Source: JAPWJZ01 sp965279315
GTDB lineage: Bacteria > Pseudomonadota > Alphaproteobacteria > Micavibrionales > UBA2020
Assembly: GCA_965279315.1 (NCBI GenBank)
Contig: OZ257145.1
Coordinates: forward strand, 1,860,001 to 1,924,000
Direction: 5' to 3'
DNA: 64,000 nt
In this document: positions 27,139 to 34,989 of the stretch, piece after piece
Numbering within the stretch: the stretch's first letter is position 1
Layout of the letters: each line of letters begins with the position of its first letter
Translations under genes and position numbers: made by a program
Notes under the pieces: generated by a model
Seen by the model: only the letters and a program-made list of their open reading frames with translations
Told to the model about the DNA's origin: nothing
Databases searched by the model: none

Positions 27139-28614
27139 ATGAAGGCAGAGATGAAACAGCAAGCAACCCAGCGTCAGGCCGATGTGTATAACCCCGCCAC
27201 GGGCGAGGTTGTGCGGCAGGTGTCATTCAATTCCACCGCCGATATCGATGCCGTGGTGCAGAAGGCCAAAAAAGCGCAAGAGGCCTGGGGCGAACAAAGC
27301 CCGGCAAAGCGCGCGCGGGTCATGTTCCGCTTCCTCGAGCTGCTGAATAAAAATGCCAGGGAACTCGCGAAAATCATCTCCGCCGAACACGGCAAGGTGC
27401 TGGTCGATGCCGAAGGCGAAGTCGCGCGCGGCATCGAGGTCGTCGAATTCGCAACCGGCATCCCGCATTTGCTGAAGGGCGAATACAGCGACAACGTCGG
27501 CACGGGCGTCGACAGCTATTCACTGCGCCAGCCGCTGGGCGTGGTTGCGGGCATCACCCCGTTCAACTTCCCCGCTATGGTGCCGATGTGGATGTTTCCG
27601 ATCGCGATTGCCTGCGGCAACGCATTTATCCTGAAACCGTCAGAGCGTGACCCGTCGGCCGCCGATTACATGGCGAAGCTGCTGGCCGAAGCCGGCTGCC
27701 CCGATGGCGTGTTCACCGTCGCACATGGCGACAAGGAAGCGGTCGATGCCATCCTGAACCATCCCGACATCGCGGCGGTCAGCTTTGTCGGCTCGACCCC
27801 CGTTGCCGAATATATTTATAAAACCGGCACGGCGAACGGCAAACGCGTGCAATCGCTGGGGGGCGCGAAAAACCATATGATCGTGATGCCCGATGCGGAT
27901 ATCGCGCAGGCCTCCGATGCGCTGATGGGCGCGGCCTATGGTTCTGCGGGCGAGCGTTGCATGGCGATTTCTGTCGCTGTCGCCGTTGGCGATGATGTTG
28001 CGGATAAACTTGTCGCCTCGCTGACGCCGCGCATCCAGGCCCTGAAAATCGGCCCCGGCACCGATGCCGCCGCCGATATGGGCCCGCTGATCACGAAACA
28101 GCACCTTGATAAAGTGAAGGGCTATGTCGAGACCGGCGTGGGCGAGGGGGCAAAGCTTGCCGTCGATGGCCGCGGTGCTTCGGTCAAGGGGCATGAAAAA
28201 GGCTTCTTCATGGGCGGCTGCCTGTTCGACAACGTGAAACCCGGCATGACGATTTATAAAGAAGAAATTTTCGGCCCCGTGCTCGGCATCGTGCGCGTGA
28301 AAACCTATAGGGAAGCGGTCGACCTCATCAACGCGCATGAATACGGCAACGGCACCGCGATCTTCACCAACCACGGCGGCGTTGCGCGCAATTTCATGCG
28401 CGACATTAAGGTCGGCATGGTCGGCATCAACGTGCCGATCCCCGTGCCGGTCGCGTTCCACAGCTTCGGGGGCTGGAAACGCTCGCTGTTCGGCGACACG
28501 CATATGCACGGCGTCGAAGGCGTGAAATTTTACACCCGCATGAAAACCGTCACCGCCCGCTGGCCCGAAGGCCCGGCAAAGGGCGCGGATTTCCATTTCC
28601 CGCAGAATAAGTAA
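27139..28614 (+). CDS. mmsA: CoA-acylating methylmalonate-semialdehyde dehydrogenase
   Basis: MmsA converts methylmalonate semialdehyde (and malonate semialdehyde) plus CoA and NAD to propionyl-CoA (or acetyl-CoA) in valine and inositol catabolism. The 491 residues carry the aldehyde dehydrogenase fold with the family motifs TPFNFPAMVPMWMFPIAIACGN, ILKPSERDPS, VSFVGSTPVAEYIY, QSLGGAKNHMIVMPDAD, the catalytic cysteine in GSAGERCMAIS, and EEIFGPVLGIVR. The length is normal. The first ATG has AAGGA upstream; MKQQ four codons in is an alternative. No other valine-pathway genes lie nearby. A strong terminator follows at 28641. Confidence 0.93.
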   Translation: MKAEMKQQATQRQADVYNPATGEVVRQVSFNSTADIDAVVQKAKKAQEAWGEQSPAKRARVMFRFLELLNKNARELAKIISAEHGKVLVDAEGEVARGIEVVEFATGIPHLLKGEYSDNVGTGVDSYSLRQPLGVVAGITPFNFPAMVPMWMFPIAIACGNAFILKPSERDPSAADYMAKLLAEAGCPDGVFTVAHGDKEAVDAILNHPDIAAVSFVGSTPVAEYIYKTGTANGKRVQSLGGAKNHMIVMPDADIAQASDALMGAAYGSAGERCMAISVAVAVGDDVADKLVASLTPRIQALKIGPGTDAAADMGPLITKQHLDKVKGYVETGVGEGAKLAVDGRGASVKGHEKGFFMGGCLFDNVKPGMTIYKEEIFGPVLGIVRVKTYREAVDLINAHEYGNGTAIFTNHGGVARNFMRDIKVGMVGINVPIPVPVAFHSFGGWKRSLFGDTHMHGVEGVKFYTRMKTVTARWPEGPAKGADFHFPQNK

Positions 28615-28640
28615 CGGCAAAAAACGAAGGCCGCTTTTCT

Positions 28641-28680
28641 AAAAGCCCCTTTTCTATTTGAAAGGGGGCTTTTGTTTTTT
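28641..28680 (+). terminator. Intrinsic terminator after mmsA
   Basis: A 14-base stem (28641-28654 with 28660-28673, one G-T pair) with a TATTT loop is followed by G and six T residues. Confidence 0.9.
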
Positions 28681-28959
28681 GGCAAAATATCACGCGATAA
28701 GCGCTTTTTCTTGATTGCCAACCAGTTGATTTTAAAAGAAACCCTTCCTGCTGGTATCACAGTCGCGAATTTTTAACGCATTGAATTAGAATGATATTTT
28801 TTGACGTACTATGTCGCGCAAGCACGTGAATTGCATGCAAAAGCGGCCGAGCCGCGACGCATCGATCCATCGCATAAGAATTTCCTCTTTATTTCCAGTT
28901 ACATACCGGGCTGCTTTTTTCGGTATCGCAGTGGAGGTCTAAAATTCGACAGTAAACGC
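28681..28959. other. Intergenic stretch between two terminators, no supported gene
   Basis: This A/T-richer stretch lies between the mmsA terminator and the terminator of the response regulator gene. A 65-codon TTG-start frame (28801-28998) runs into the second terminator and looks accidental. I see no conserved motif or clear RNA structure in it. Confidence 0.5.
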
Positions 28960-28996
28960 AAAAAAATCCCCGCCGGTCTAGGGCGGGGATTTTTTT
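28960..28996. terminator. Intrinsic terminator for the response regulator gene
   Basis: A perfect 15-base stem (28960-28974 with 28982-28996) around GGTCTAG, with A and T runs on both flanks, works on either strand. It lies 18 bases past the stop of the minus-strand gene ending at 29014. Confidence 0.9.
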
Positions 28997-29013
28997 AGTG
29001 GGGAGTATTCTTG

Positions 29014-29487
29014 TCAGGCCGCATCCGGGTTCTGGTTCGGAATTTTGTCGAACAGGTCTTTCAGCGTCTGGATGTTCGCGGGCTTTGGCATGTGGCTGTC
29101 GAAGCCGGCTTTGTCGGCCAGTGCGCGGTGCTGCGCGCCGTCCCAGCCGGTATGCGCGATGATGAGCGATGAACGGGCGGAGATTTCGTTTTTCAGTTTC
29201 TCGCACACTTCATATCCGTTCATGCCGGGCAGGCCGATATCCAGCAGCACGACATGCGGATGCATGCGGCGCGCCATATCGATCGCCATCGGGCCGGAAT
29301 AGGCGATGGAGGCCTTATAACCCAGCATTTCGACCATCGCGCTGAGGACAAAGGCGGAATCCTTGTCGTCGTCGACGATCAGGACACGCGGCGGCGTTTC
29401 GGCGCGCGGTTCGGATGATTTCATGAGGAACGGCAGGTACTTTTGCACGTCACTCGTCGGCATGATCGCAATTTCCATTTGATCCAT
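29014..29487 (-). CDS. Stand-alone response regulator receiver domain protein
   Basis: The protein (157 residues) is a single receiver domain: acidic pocket LIVDDDKDS, phosphoacceptor Asp in VVLLDIGLPGMNGYE, Thr in IIAHTGW, and Lys in MPKPAN. An extra N-terminal 33 residues precede the domain. There is no output domain, so it acts by protein contact, like CheY or a phosphorelay intermediate. No kinase is adjacent. The start has GGGGAG nine bases upstream. It is monocistronic, bounded by its own terminator. Confidence 0.88.
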   Translation of the reverse strand: MDQMEIAIMPTSDVQKYLPFLMKSSEPRAETPPRVLIVDDDKDSAFVLSAMVEMLGYKASIAYSGPMAIDMARRMHPHVVLLDIGLPGMNGYEVCEKLKNEISARSSLIIAHTGWDGAQHRALADKAGFDSHMPKPANIQTLKDLFDKIPNQNPDAA

Positions 29488-29607
29488 GATAATTTTCTCC
29501 CCTCTACAGAGAATAAGTGGACTGCCCGTGCCGGACGAACTTTTATATCAATGTAAATAACGACGATCCTGCCCGTTAGTTCCGCAATATTCTTTCGTTT
29601 TTTTAAT

Positions 29608-29644
29608 AAAAAACGCCCCGGCTGTTGGGCACAGCCGGGGCGTT
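29608..29644 (-). terminator. Intrinsic terminator for the SH3-domain gene
   Basis: A 14-base stem (29612-29625 with 29631-29644) around TGGGC is followed on the minus strand by a T run (A residues at 29608-29613 on the plus strand). Confidence 0.88.
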
Positions 29645-29684
29645 CTCGTGTGTCGCCGTCAGGGCAGGGACAGGCGATTAGTTT

Positions 29685-30383
29685 TTAGCGGTTATATTCG
29701 TAACGGTTATTGTTGTTGTAACGGTCGCGATCGTTGCTGCCACGGCCATCATTATCCCAATGGTCGCGGTTGTTGGGCACGCCATCATGGTCTTCGTCAC
29801 CGACGCGAACCCATTTGCCGTTGACCTGGCGCCAGTTCTTGTCGTTGTCGTATTTGCCACGGCCGTCATTGTCGCGGCGGTCGTATTTGTTGGGGATGCC
29901 ATCATGGTCTTCGTCGTTCTTCGACGTCACGCGAACCCATGTGCCGTTGTTCTTGCGCCAGCCGTAATGGCGGCCGTCATTGTCGTTCCAGCCGTATTTG
30001 GTGCGGTAGAAGTCGCGGTCGTAGTAGTTTTCGCCCCAATAGGACTGTTCATTGTAATTGACGGTGCCGATGCCAAGCAGTTGGCCCAGCAAGCTTACAT
30101 TGTCATTGCGCTCGCGATAGCGTGTGCGGACGTTTTTGCCGGCAACCCAACCGCGGAAACCGCCGGTGGACACATCGCACCAACGATAGCCCTGGATGCA
30201 ATTGCGGATGTTGACGGCTGAACCGGCGCGGATCCTGCCGATGATGGGATAGTTGCCGCTCGGGCCTGCGCGTACGTTAAGGGTCGTCGCAGCAACGCCA
30301 TCATAATAGGCAGCTTCTGCTTTCGGGGCGGCGGCAACGGTCAGAACGACCGCAGCAGCTGCCATGATATATGTAAATTTCAT
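29685..30383 (-). CDS. Exported SH3-domain protein with Asp/Asn/Gly-rich repeats
   Basis: The 232 residues start with a signal peptide (KFTYIMAAAAVVLTVAAAPKAEA). Next comes a bacterial SH3 domain (TTLNVRAGPSGNYPIIGRIRAGSAVNI, CSTGGFRGWVAGKNVRTRY, residues ~30-95). The second half has two similar segments, DEDHDGIPNKYDRRDNDGRG and DEDHDGVPNNRDHWDNDGRG, each preceded by NGTWVRV or NGKWVRV. These DxDxDG-type repeats resemble thrombospondin type 3 calcium-binding repeats. The tail is Asn/Arg/Tyr-rich. The inference is a periplasmic or surface protein that binds the cell wall and calcium. It is divergent from the DsbA-family gene. Confidence 0.8.
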   Translation of the reverse strand: MKFTYIMAAAAVVLTVAAAPKAEAAYYDGVAATTLNVRAGPSGNYPIIGRIRAGSAVNIRNCIQGYRWCDVSTGGFRGWVAGKNVRTRYRERNDNVSLLGQLLGIGTVNYNEQSYWGENYYDRDFYRTKYGWNDNDGRHYGWRKNNGTWVRVTSKNDEDHDGIPNKYDRRDNDGRGKYDNDKNWRQVNGKWVRVGDEDHDGVPNNRDHWDNDGRGSNDRDRYNNNNRYEYNR

Positions 30384-30545
30384 CCGGTATCTCCTGTTTG
30401 TGGAATTCAGTAATGGGATAACAGCGTGGCGCGGGAACTGGTTCCTTACTTGAACGCGATTATCTTCACCTTATATAACGGCTCGGAAACCCGCTTCCTG
30501 CGCAAAAAAACGCGTGTGCAGCACGTAAATGAAAGGAAATTACTT

Positions 30546-31187
30546 ATGTCCACCCCCTTGAAAATCGAAGTCGCCGCCGATGTCGTCTGCCCCTGGTGCT
30601 ATCTCGGCCTCGCGCGCCTGCAAAAGGCGCTGACGCTGCGCCCCGGCGTAAAACCCGAACTGCAATGGAAGGCATATCAGCTGCGCCCCGAAACGCCGCT
30701 GGCGGGCGAAGATTACAAGGCGCTCATGGCGAAAAAATTCGACCCCGAACGTATGCAGCAGGTCCGCGCGAACATGAATGAAATGGGCCGCGACCTCGGC
30801 CTCCATTTTGATTTCGACAAAATCACCCTGTCGCCCAACACCAACGCCGCGCACCGCCTGATCCGCTGGGCCGCCGCCGAAGGCAAGATGGAACAGGTCG
30901 CGATGGCCGTGATGAAGGCGTTCTTCGAAGACGGCAAATTCATCGCCGACGAAAACGTGCTGGCCGATATCGCAGCATCCTGCGGGATGGATCGCGCCGC
31001 AGTCGCCGAAAAATTCAAATCCGGCATCGATAAAGACACCGTGACCGCCGAATACAAATCCGTGCAAGACCAAGGCATCACCGCCGTTCCCCATTACATT
31101 CTGGGCGGCAAAGTGAATGTCGAAGGCTCGTGGCCCGCAGAAGACCTCGCCGCCGAGATGGATAAGGCGCTGGGTAAAGCGGCATAA
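30546..31187 (+). CDS. DsbA-family oxidoreductase (FrnE-like)
   Basis: This cytoplasmic thioredoxin-fold protein of 213 residues has a CPWC active site right after the first strand (IEVAADVVCPWCYLGLARL), an inserted helical domain (residues ~60-160), and the cis-proline loop GITAVPHYILGG. It resembles FrnE-type DsbA proteins, which handle disulfides during oxidative stress. The start at 30546 has AAAGGA upstream. The frame stays open back to 30426, but that extension has no ribosome binding site and no family resemblance. A palindromic repeat follows the gene. Confidence 0.85.
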   Translation: MSTPLKIEVAADVVCPWCYLGLARLQKALTLRPGVKPELQWKAYQLRPETPLAGEDYKALMAKKFDPERMQQVRANMNEMGRDLGLHFDFDKITLSPNTNAAHRLIRWAAAEGKMEQVAMAVMKAFFEDGKFIADENVLADIAASCGMDRAAVAEKFKSGIDKDTVTAEYKSVQDQGITAVPHYILGGKVNVEGSWPAEDLAAEMDKALGKAA

Positions 31188-31202
31188 ATGCCATGAAACG
31201 CT

Positions 31203-31228
31203 GTCATCCCCGCGCAAGCGGGGATGAC
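31203..31228. repeat. REP-like palindrome after the DsbA-family gene
   Basis: GTCATCCCCGC (31203-31213) and GCGGGGATGAC (31218-31228) are perfect 11-base arms around GCAA. This palindrome type is a common dispersed intergenic repeat in alphaproteobacteria. There is no T run, so it is probably not a simple terminator. Confidence 0.7.
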
Positions 31229-31275
31229 GACGCGTTGAGATTATTATTTCAAAACAGTACCTTGCCCCTACGCGT

Positions 31276-31304
31276 TTGACATATCCCGAATCCGCATTTA
31301 TACC
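31276..31304 (+). promoter_or_regulatory. Sigma-70-type promoter of the HigA-like fusion gene
   Basis: TTGACA (31276-31281) and TATACC (31299-31304) are 17 bases apart. Transcription would start near 31311 and give a leader of about 150 bases before the chosen start at 31463. Confidence 0.65.
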
Positions 31305-31462
31305 ATAGCTACACGATGGGACTTCACCCATTGGCAAGACCGGTCAGATTGCGGTCGCAGGCTGACAGATATTCGCAGCCATACTCCTTAAAAGAAAATC
31401 ACAGCGGGCGCGAGGCCCGGCATTCCGCCGTGGCCACGCCCGCGTCCGAAAAAGGTGTACAA

Positions 31463-32305
31463 ATGACCGCACAGAAAAAACCATCCGCGCAAAGCGCACG
31501 CGAAGAATTCAACAGCCTTGACGATCACTACGACCGCCAGCGTGCGGAACGCCGCAACCAGATCGACGCCGAGATGAGCGAGAACATGGCCCGTATCGCC
31601 GATTGGCTGCCGCGAATTCTGGCCGACGAAATGAACTTCCGCAAGCAGGGCACGCAGATCGATACTATCAAGCTGCGCGAAACAGGGCTGGGCGGCCAGG
31701 GTGTGAAGCGCATCAAGAATATCCGCATCGGCGTGAACACCTTCGAGGCCGTCGTGTCTTACACCCAAGCGCAACTGGAGGCGATGGACGGGTTCAAGGA
31801 TCTGGTGCGCGCCTGCGCGTCGCCATCGGTCGACATGAACCTGCGCGTCTATTACGACCGCAGCTGGGCATCCACCATGTTCGAAATCCAGTTCGACAAG
31901 CCCTTCGACCGCAACGGCCCTTACAAGGACATGCTGCAACAAAAACCCGCTGCGCCCGCCGTGGCGGAGGAATCTGCGCCGAAGCCGAAACTCGCCGCGC
32001 CGTCAGTGCCCGATGAACGCACCATGAAACGCCGCCCCACCCATCCGGGCGCATTGCTGGCCAAGGACATCCTGCCCGCCCTCGGCCTCGACGCCAAAAC
32101 CTTCGCCGCCAAGATTGGCGTGGACACGCGCACGCTGAACGCCGTGTTGAAGGAAAAAGCGCCCGTGACACCCGAGTTAGCGAAAAAACTCGCGAAAACT
32201 TTCGGCAACGCGGCGCAGTTCTGGACGAACATGCAAAACAACCATGACGGCGTACAGACCGCCGCAAAACCCGCCGCGAAGAAACCCGCGCCGAAACGCC
32301 GCTGA
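31463..32305 (+). CDS. Hypothetical protein with C-terminal HigA-like helix-turn-helix domain
   Basis: The 280 residues have two parts. Residues 1-~170 form an unrecognised domain (REEFNSLDDHYDRQRAERRNQ, WLPRILADEMNF, IDTIKLRETGLGGQGVKRIKNIRIGVNTFEAVVSYTQ). After a proline/alanine linker, residues ~195-265 match the HigA antitoxin helix-turn-helix: HPGALLAKDILPALGLDAKTFAAKIGVDTRTLN, then KLAKTFGNAAQFWTNMQN. HigA is normally a stand-alone protein of about 100 residues beside HigB toxin. Here no toxin is adjacent and the domain is fused, so a regulator is more likely than an antitoxin. The start has AAGGTG six bases upstream. Confidence 0.75.
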   Translation: MTAQKKPSAQSAREEFNSLDDHYDRQRAERRNQIDAEMSENMARIADWLPRILADEMNFRKQGTQIDTIKLRETGLGGQGVKRIKNIRIGVNTFEAVVSYTQAQLEAMDGFKDLVRACASPSVDMNLRVYYDRSWASTMFEIQFDKPFDRNGPYKDMLQQKPAAPAVAEESAPKPKLAAPSVPDERTMKRRPTHPGALLAKDILPALGLDAKTFAAKIGVDTRTLNAVLKEKAPVTPELAKKLAKTFGNAAQFWTNMQNNHDGVQTAAKPAAKKPAPKRR

Positions 32306-32340
32306 TAAGTGCCAACACCAAGAAGCACATGATGTGCATA

Positions 32341-32385
32341 AAGCCCCCTCTCTCGCGTGCGGGAGAGGGCTGGGGAGAGGGTGCG
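32341..32385. repeat. Intergenic CCCTCTCCC repeat, copy A
   Basis: This copy reads as an inverted copy of the repeat at 32512-32555: on the minus strand it begins CACCCTCTCCCC and continues with CCCTCTCCCGCA. It contains a hairpin (CCCTCTC with GAGAGGG). It lies just after the stop of the HigA-like gene. Confidence 0.6.
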
Positions 32386-32511
32386 ACAGAATTTAAACAT
32401 TGCGAGCGTGCTGCAACTGTTAGTCGCGGGGCTTAAAATCAATCTACTCAGTCCCCTTTGCACCGCACGACGTAATCGTTGAAAATGTGCTGCAACTTAT
32501 ATCACTGCGCT

Positions 32512-32555
32512 GCACCCTCTCCCTAACCCTCTCCCGCAAGGGCGGGAGAGGGGAT
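32512..32555. repeat. Intergenic CCCTCTCCC repeat, copy B
   Basis: On the plus strand it reads CACCCTCTCCCTAACCCTCT and then CCCGCAAGGGCGGGAGAGGG, a known type of dispersed palindromic element in proteobacteria. With copy A it forms an inverted pair about 125 bases apart. The 11-base word GTGCTGCAACT occurs twice between them (32408-32418 and 32487-32497). Confidence 0.6.
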
Positions 32556-32649
32556 AAATGCGGCATAAAACGTAGTGATTTCAGCAACTCCGCAATTATT
32601 TTCCCGAATTTCCTTGATTTTGAACAGCCATGCTGTTACATAGTTGCGT

Positions 32650-32907
32650 GAGTTCGAATACTGACTCTTTTCAATGAACCGCCGGTTAAGGCGGAACCGC
32701 CCCGCCAACAGGGTGCGAGAAACGAAATGCTCCTTCGTTTGCGTTTGACCAAGAGTTACCGCCCAGCGTAAAGGGCGGCATTTTAGCTCGAAACGCCCAT
32801 ATGGCCATGGTGGCCGGGCACGCAAACGCGCTTTCATCAAGACAAGCGCCTGACAGAAAAGGATTGCCCGCGCAGGGATTCTCGCGCGACGGGTAAAATA
32901 TATTCAC
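32650..32907 (+). promoter_or_regulatory. Long structured 5' leader of the DEAD-box helicase gene
   Basis: There is no supported gene from 32556 to 32907. A possible promoter (TTGATT 32614-32619, TACATA 32637-32642) would start RNA near 32650. The leader then has three hairpins: CCGCC/GGCGG (32679-32694), AAACGAA/TTCGTTT (32720-32740) and CCGCCC/GGGCGG (32759-32778, followed by CATTTTAG). A 24-codon arginine-rich frame (32674-32748, MNRRLRRNRPANR...) covers the first two hairpins. Long leaders are typical of cold-inducible RNA helicase genes. Attenuation or autoregulation is inferred. Confidence 0.5.
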
Positions 32908-34803
32908 ATGGAAAACTTCTATACGCTGCAACTGCCGCAACCGCTGCTCCTCGCGCTCGAGAAAATGAAATTCGACAAGCCGACGCCGATTCAGGCGCAG
33001 TCGATCCCCGCCGCACTTGAAGGCCGCGACATCCTTGGCTCCGCACAGACCGGCACCGGCAAGACCGCCGCTTTCGCGATCCCGATGATCGCCAAGCTGC
33101 TGAACGACCCGAAAGCAACCGCCATCGTCATGACGCCGACCCGCGAACTCGCGGCGCAGGTTCTGGATGCCGTGAAGCTGATGCTCTCCACTTCCCCGCA
33201 AATGAAGACCGCGCTGCTCATCGGCGGCCAGTCGATGTTCAAGCAGCTGCAACAGCTGCGCAGCCGCGCCCGCATCATTATCGGCACGCCCGGCCGCATC
33301 AACGACCATCTGCAACAGGGCAGCCTGAACCTGGCGACCACGTCGTTCCTCGTGCTCGATGAAACCGACCGTATGCTGGACATGGGTTTCGGCCCGCAGA
33401 TCGACCGCGTTGTGTCGCGCATGCCGAAACTGCGCCAGACGCTGCTGTTCTCCGCCACGCTGCCCCCGCATATCGTGAAGGTGTCGCAGCAATACACCAA
33501 CAACCCGCTGCGCGTCTCCGTCGGCGAAGTGAACCAGCCGATCCGCAAGATCAAGCAGGAAGTCATCCGCACCGTGACATCGCAGAAATACACGCTGCTG
33601 ATGCAGGAACTGCGCGCGCGCACCGGCTCCGTCATCATCTTCGTGAAAACGAAACGCGGTGCAGACCGCCTCGCGCTGAAGCTGAACGCCGATGAACAAT
33701 CGGCTGCGCCCATCCACGGCAACCTGAACCAGAACCAGCGTAACCGCGTGATCCAGGCCTTCCGCGACATGAAACACCGCATCATGGTGGCGACCGACGT
33801 CGCCGCGCGCGGCCTCGATATCCCGCATATCGAGCACGTCATCAACTATGACCTGCCGCAAGTCGCCGAAGACTACATCCACCGCATCGGCCGCACCGCG
33901 CGTAACGGCGCGGAAGGTTCCGCCGTCTGCTTCATCACGCCCGATGACCATGACCTGTGGCGCGATATCCAGCTGCTGCTGAACCCCTCCGAACGCCCCG
34001 CCCGCAAAGGCCAGCAACAGCAATCCGCTGAAGTGTCCGAAGGCGGCGAAGAAGAAGCCGCAGCGCCCGCGACAATGCGCAAAGGCATCAAGACCGCACG
34101 CCCCATGGGCAAATCGCAAGGTGCGCGTTCCGACCGCAAGCGCGGCGAATATGCCCAGCGCGAGCGCATGGATGCCGAACGCCGCTTCGGCGAAGGCAAG
34201 CGCGACGCATCGAAATCCGACCGCCCGCAAGGCGACCGCAAATTCGGTGACAAGCCGCGCGGCGACCGCAAGTTCGGTGACAAGAAATTCGGCGAGCGTA
34301 AATTTGGCGACCGTCCCCAAGGCGATCGTCCTCAGGGCGAGCGCAAGTTCAATGACCGTCCCGCGCGCAGTTTCGAAGACCGCCCTGCGCGGAATTTTGA
34401 AGACCGCGCTCCGCGGAATTTTGAAGACCGTCCGGCACGCAACTTTGGCGACCGTCCCGAACGCGCCGAGCGTCCCCGTTTCGAGCGTCCTGCCGGTAAC
34501 GACCGCCCGCAGCGTGATGACCGCAGCCACCGCCACAACCGCGCTGAACGCAGCTTCAGCGACGAAGTGACCGGCGCAGGCGCAAGCGATTTCCGCGCTG
34601 AAAGCGGTGCAGGCCCCGCACGTTCGCGCGAAGGCCAGGAACGCAAATTCCTGTCGCGCAACAAGACGCATAACCGCGGCGGCTTCGCCAAGCGCGATGC
34701 GAAACGCGGCGGCGGCGAAGGCGGCAAGCCCGCGTTCGGCGGCAAATCGTTTGGCGGCGGCAAATCCTTCGGCGCTAAACGCACCGGCGGCGCACGCGGC
34801 TAA
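32908..34803 (+). CDS. DEAD-box ATP-dependent RNA helicase (RhlE-like) with RG/RD-rich tail
   Basis: This RNA helicase (631 residues) has all core motifs: FDKPTPIQAQSIP (Q motif), AQTGTGKTA (I), TPTREL (Ia), TPGR (Ib), LFSATLP (III), VATDVAARGLDI (V), and HRIGRTARNG (VI). Motif II reads DETD instead of DEAD. The core ends near residue 370. The remaining 260 residues are rich in Arg, Asp, Gly, Phe and Lys, with repeats of the form GDRKFGD and FEDRPARNF, a likely disordered RNA-binding tail. RhlE-type proteins act in ribosome assembly and RNA decay, often at low temperature. A long structured leader precedes the gene and a terminator follows at 34824. Confidence 0.92.
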   Translation: MENFYTLQLPQPLLLALEKMKFDKPTPIQAQSIPAALEGRDILGSAQTGTGKTAAFAIPMIAKLLNDPKATAIVMTPTRELAAQVLDAVKLMLSTSPQMKTALLIGGQSMFKQLQQLRSRARIIIGTPGRINDHLQQGSLNLATTSFLVLDETDRMLDMGFGPQIDRVVSRMPKLRQTLLFSATLPPHIVKVSQQYTNNPLRVSVGEVNQPIRKIKQEVIRTVTSQKYTLLMQELRARTGSVIIFVKTKRGADRLALKLNADEQSAAPIHGNLNQNQRNRVIQAFRDMKHRIMVATDVAARGLDIPHIEHVINYDLPQVAEDYIHRIGRTARNGAEGSAVCFITPDDHDLWRDIQLLLNPSERPARKGQQQQSAEVSEGGEEEAAAPATMRKGIKTARPMGKSQGARSDRKRGEYAQRERMDAERRFGEGKRDASKSDRPQGDRKFGDKPRGDRKFGDKKFGERKFGDRPQGDRPQGERKFNDRPARSFEDRPARNFEDRAPRNFEDRPARNFGDRPERAERPRFERPAGNDRPQRDDRSHRHNRAERSFSDEVTGAGASDFRAESGAGPARSREGQERKFLSRNKTHNRGGFAKRDAKRGGGEGGKPAFGGKSFGGGKSFGAKRTGGARG

Positions 34804-34823
34804 TCGCTGATAACAGTTAAATT

Positions 34824-34858
34824 AAAACCGCTCCGGTGTCATAACCGGGGCGGTTTTT
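34824..34858 (+). terminator. Intrinsic terminator after the helicase gene
   Basis: A 14-base stem (34824-34837 with 34844-34857, one G-T pair) ends in a T run. Confidence 0.88.
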
Positions 34859-34942
34859 CTTTGTATATCGCGTTGTTAGGTTTCCCGAAATTGGTTCCGA
34901 AAATTTACAGGCGGGAATAAAGGCGGCGTAAATTTCACGCAT

Positions 34943-34979
34943 AAAAAAGCGCGGGTGAAATGTCACCCGCGCTTTTTTT
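34943..34979. terminator. Intrinsic terminator for the MuiA-like gene
   Basis: A perfect 16-base stem (34943-34958 with 34963-34978) around AATG, with A and T runs on both flanks, lies 11 bases past the minus-strand stop at 34990. Confidence 0.9.
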
Positions 34980-34989
34980 ATGCCTGATA

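Noticed and set aside
28801..28998. 65-codon TTG-start frame between mmsA and the response regulator
   Set aside because: It has no ribosome binding site and its last codons are the terminator stem of the opposite gene.
32523..32840. 105-codon minus-strand frame before the helicase gene
   Set aside because: It spans a dispersed palindromic repeat and the structured leader and has no protein-like composition.
32686..34671. 661-codon minus-strand frame opposite the DEAD-box helicase gene
   Set aside because: It is a shadow of the helicase gene and its repetitive Arg/Asp tail; the plus strand has all helicase motifs.
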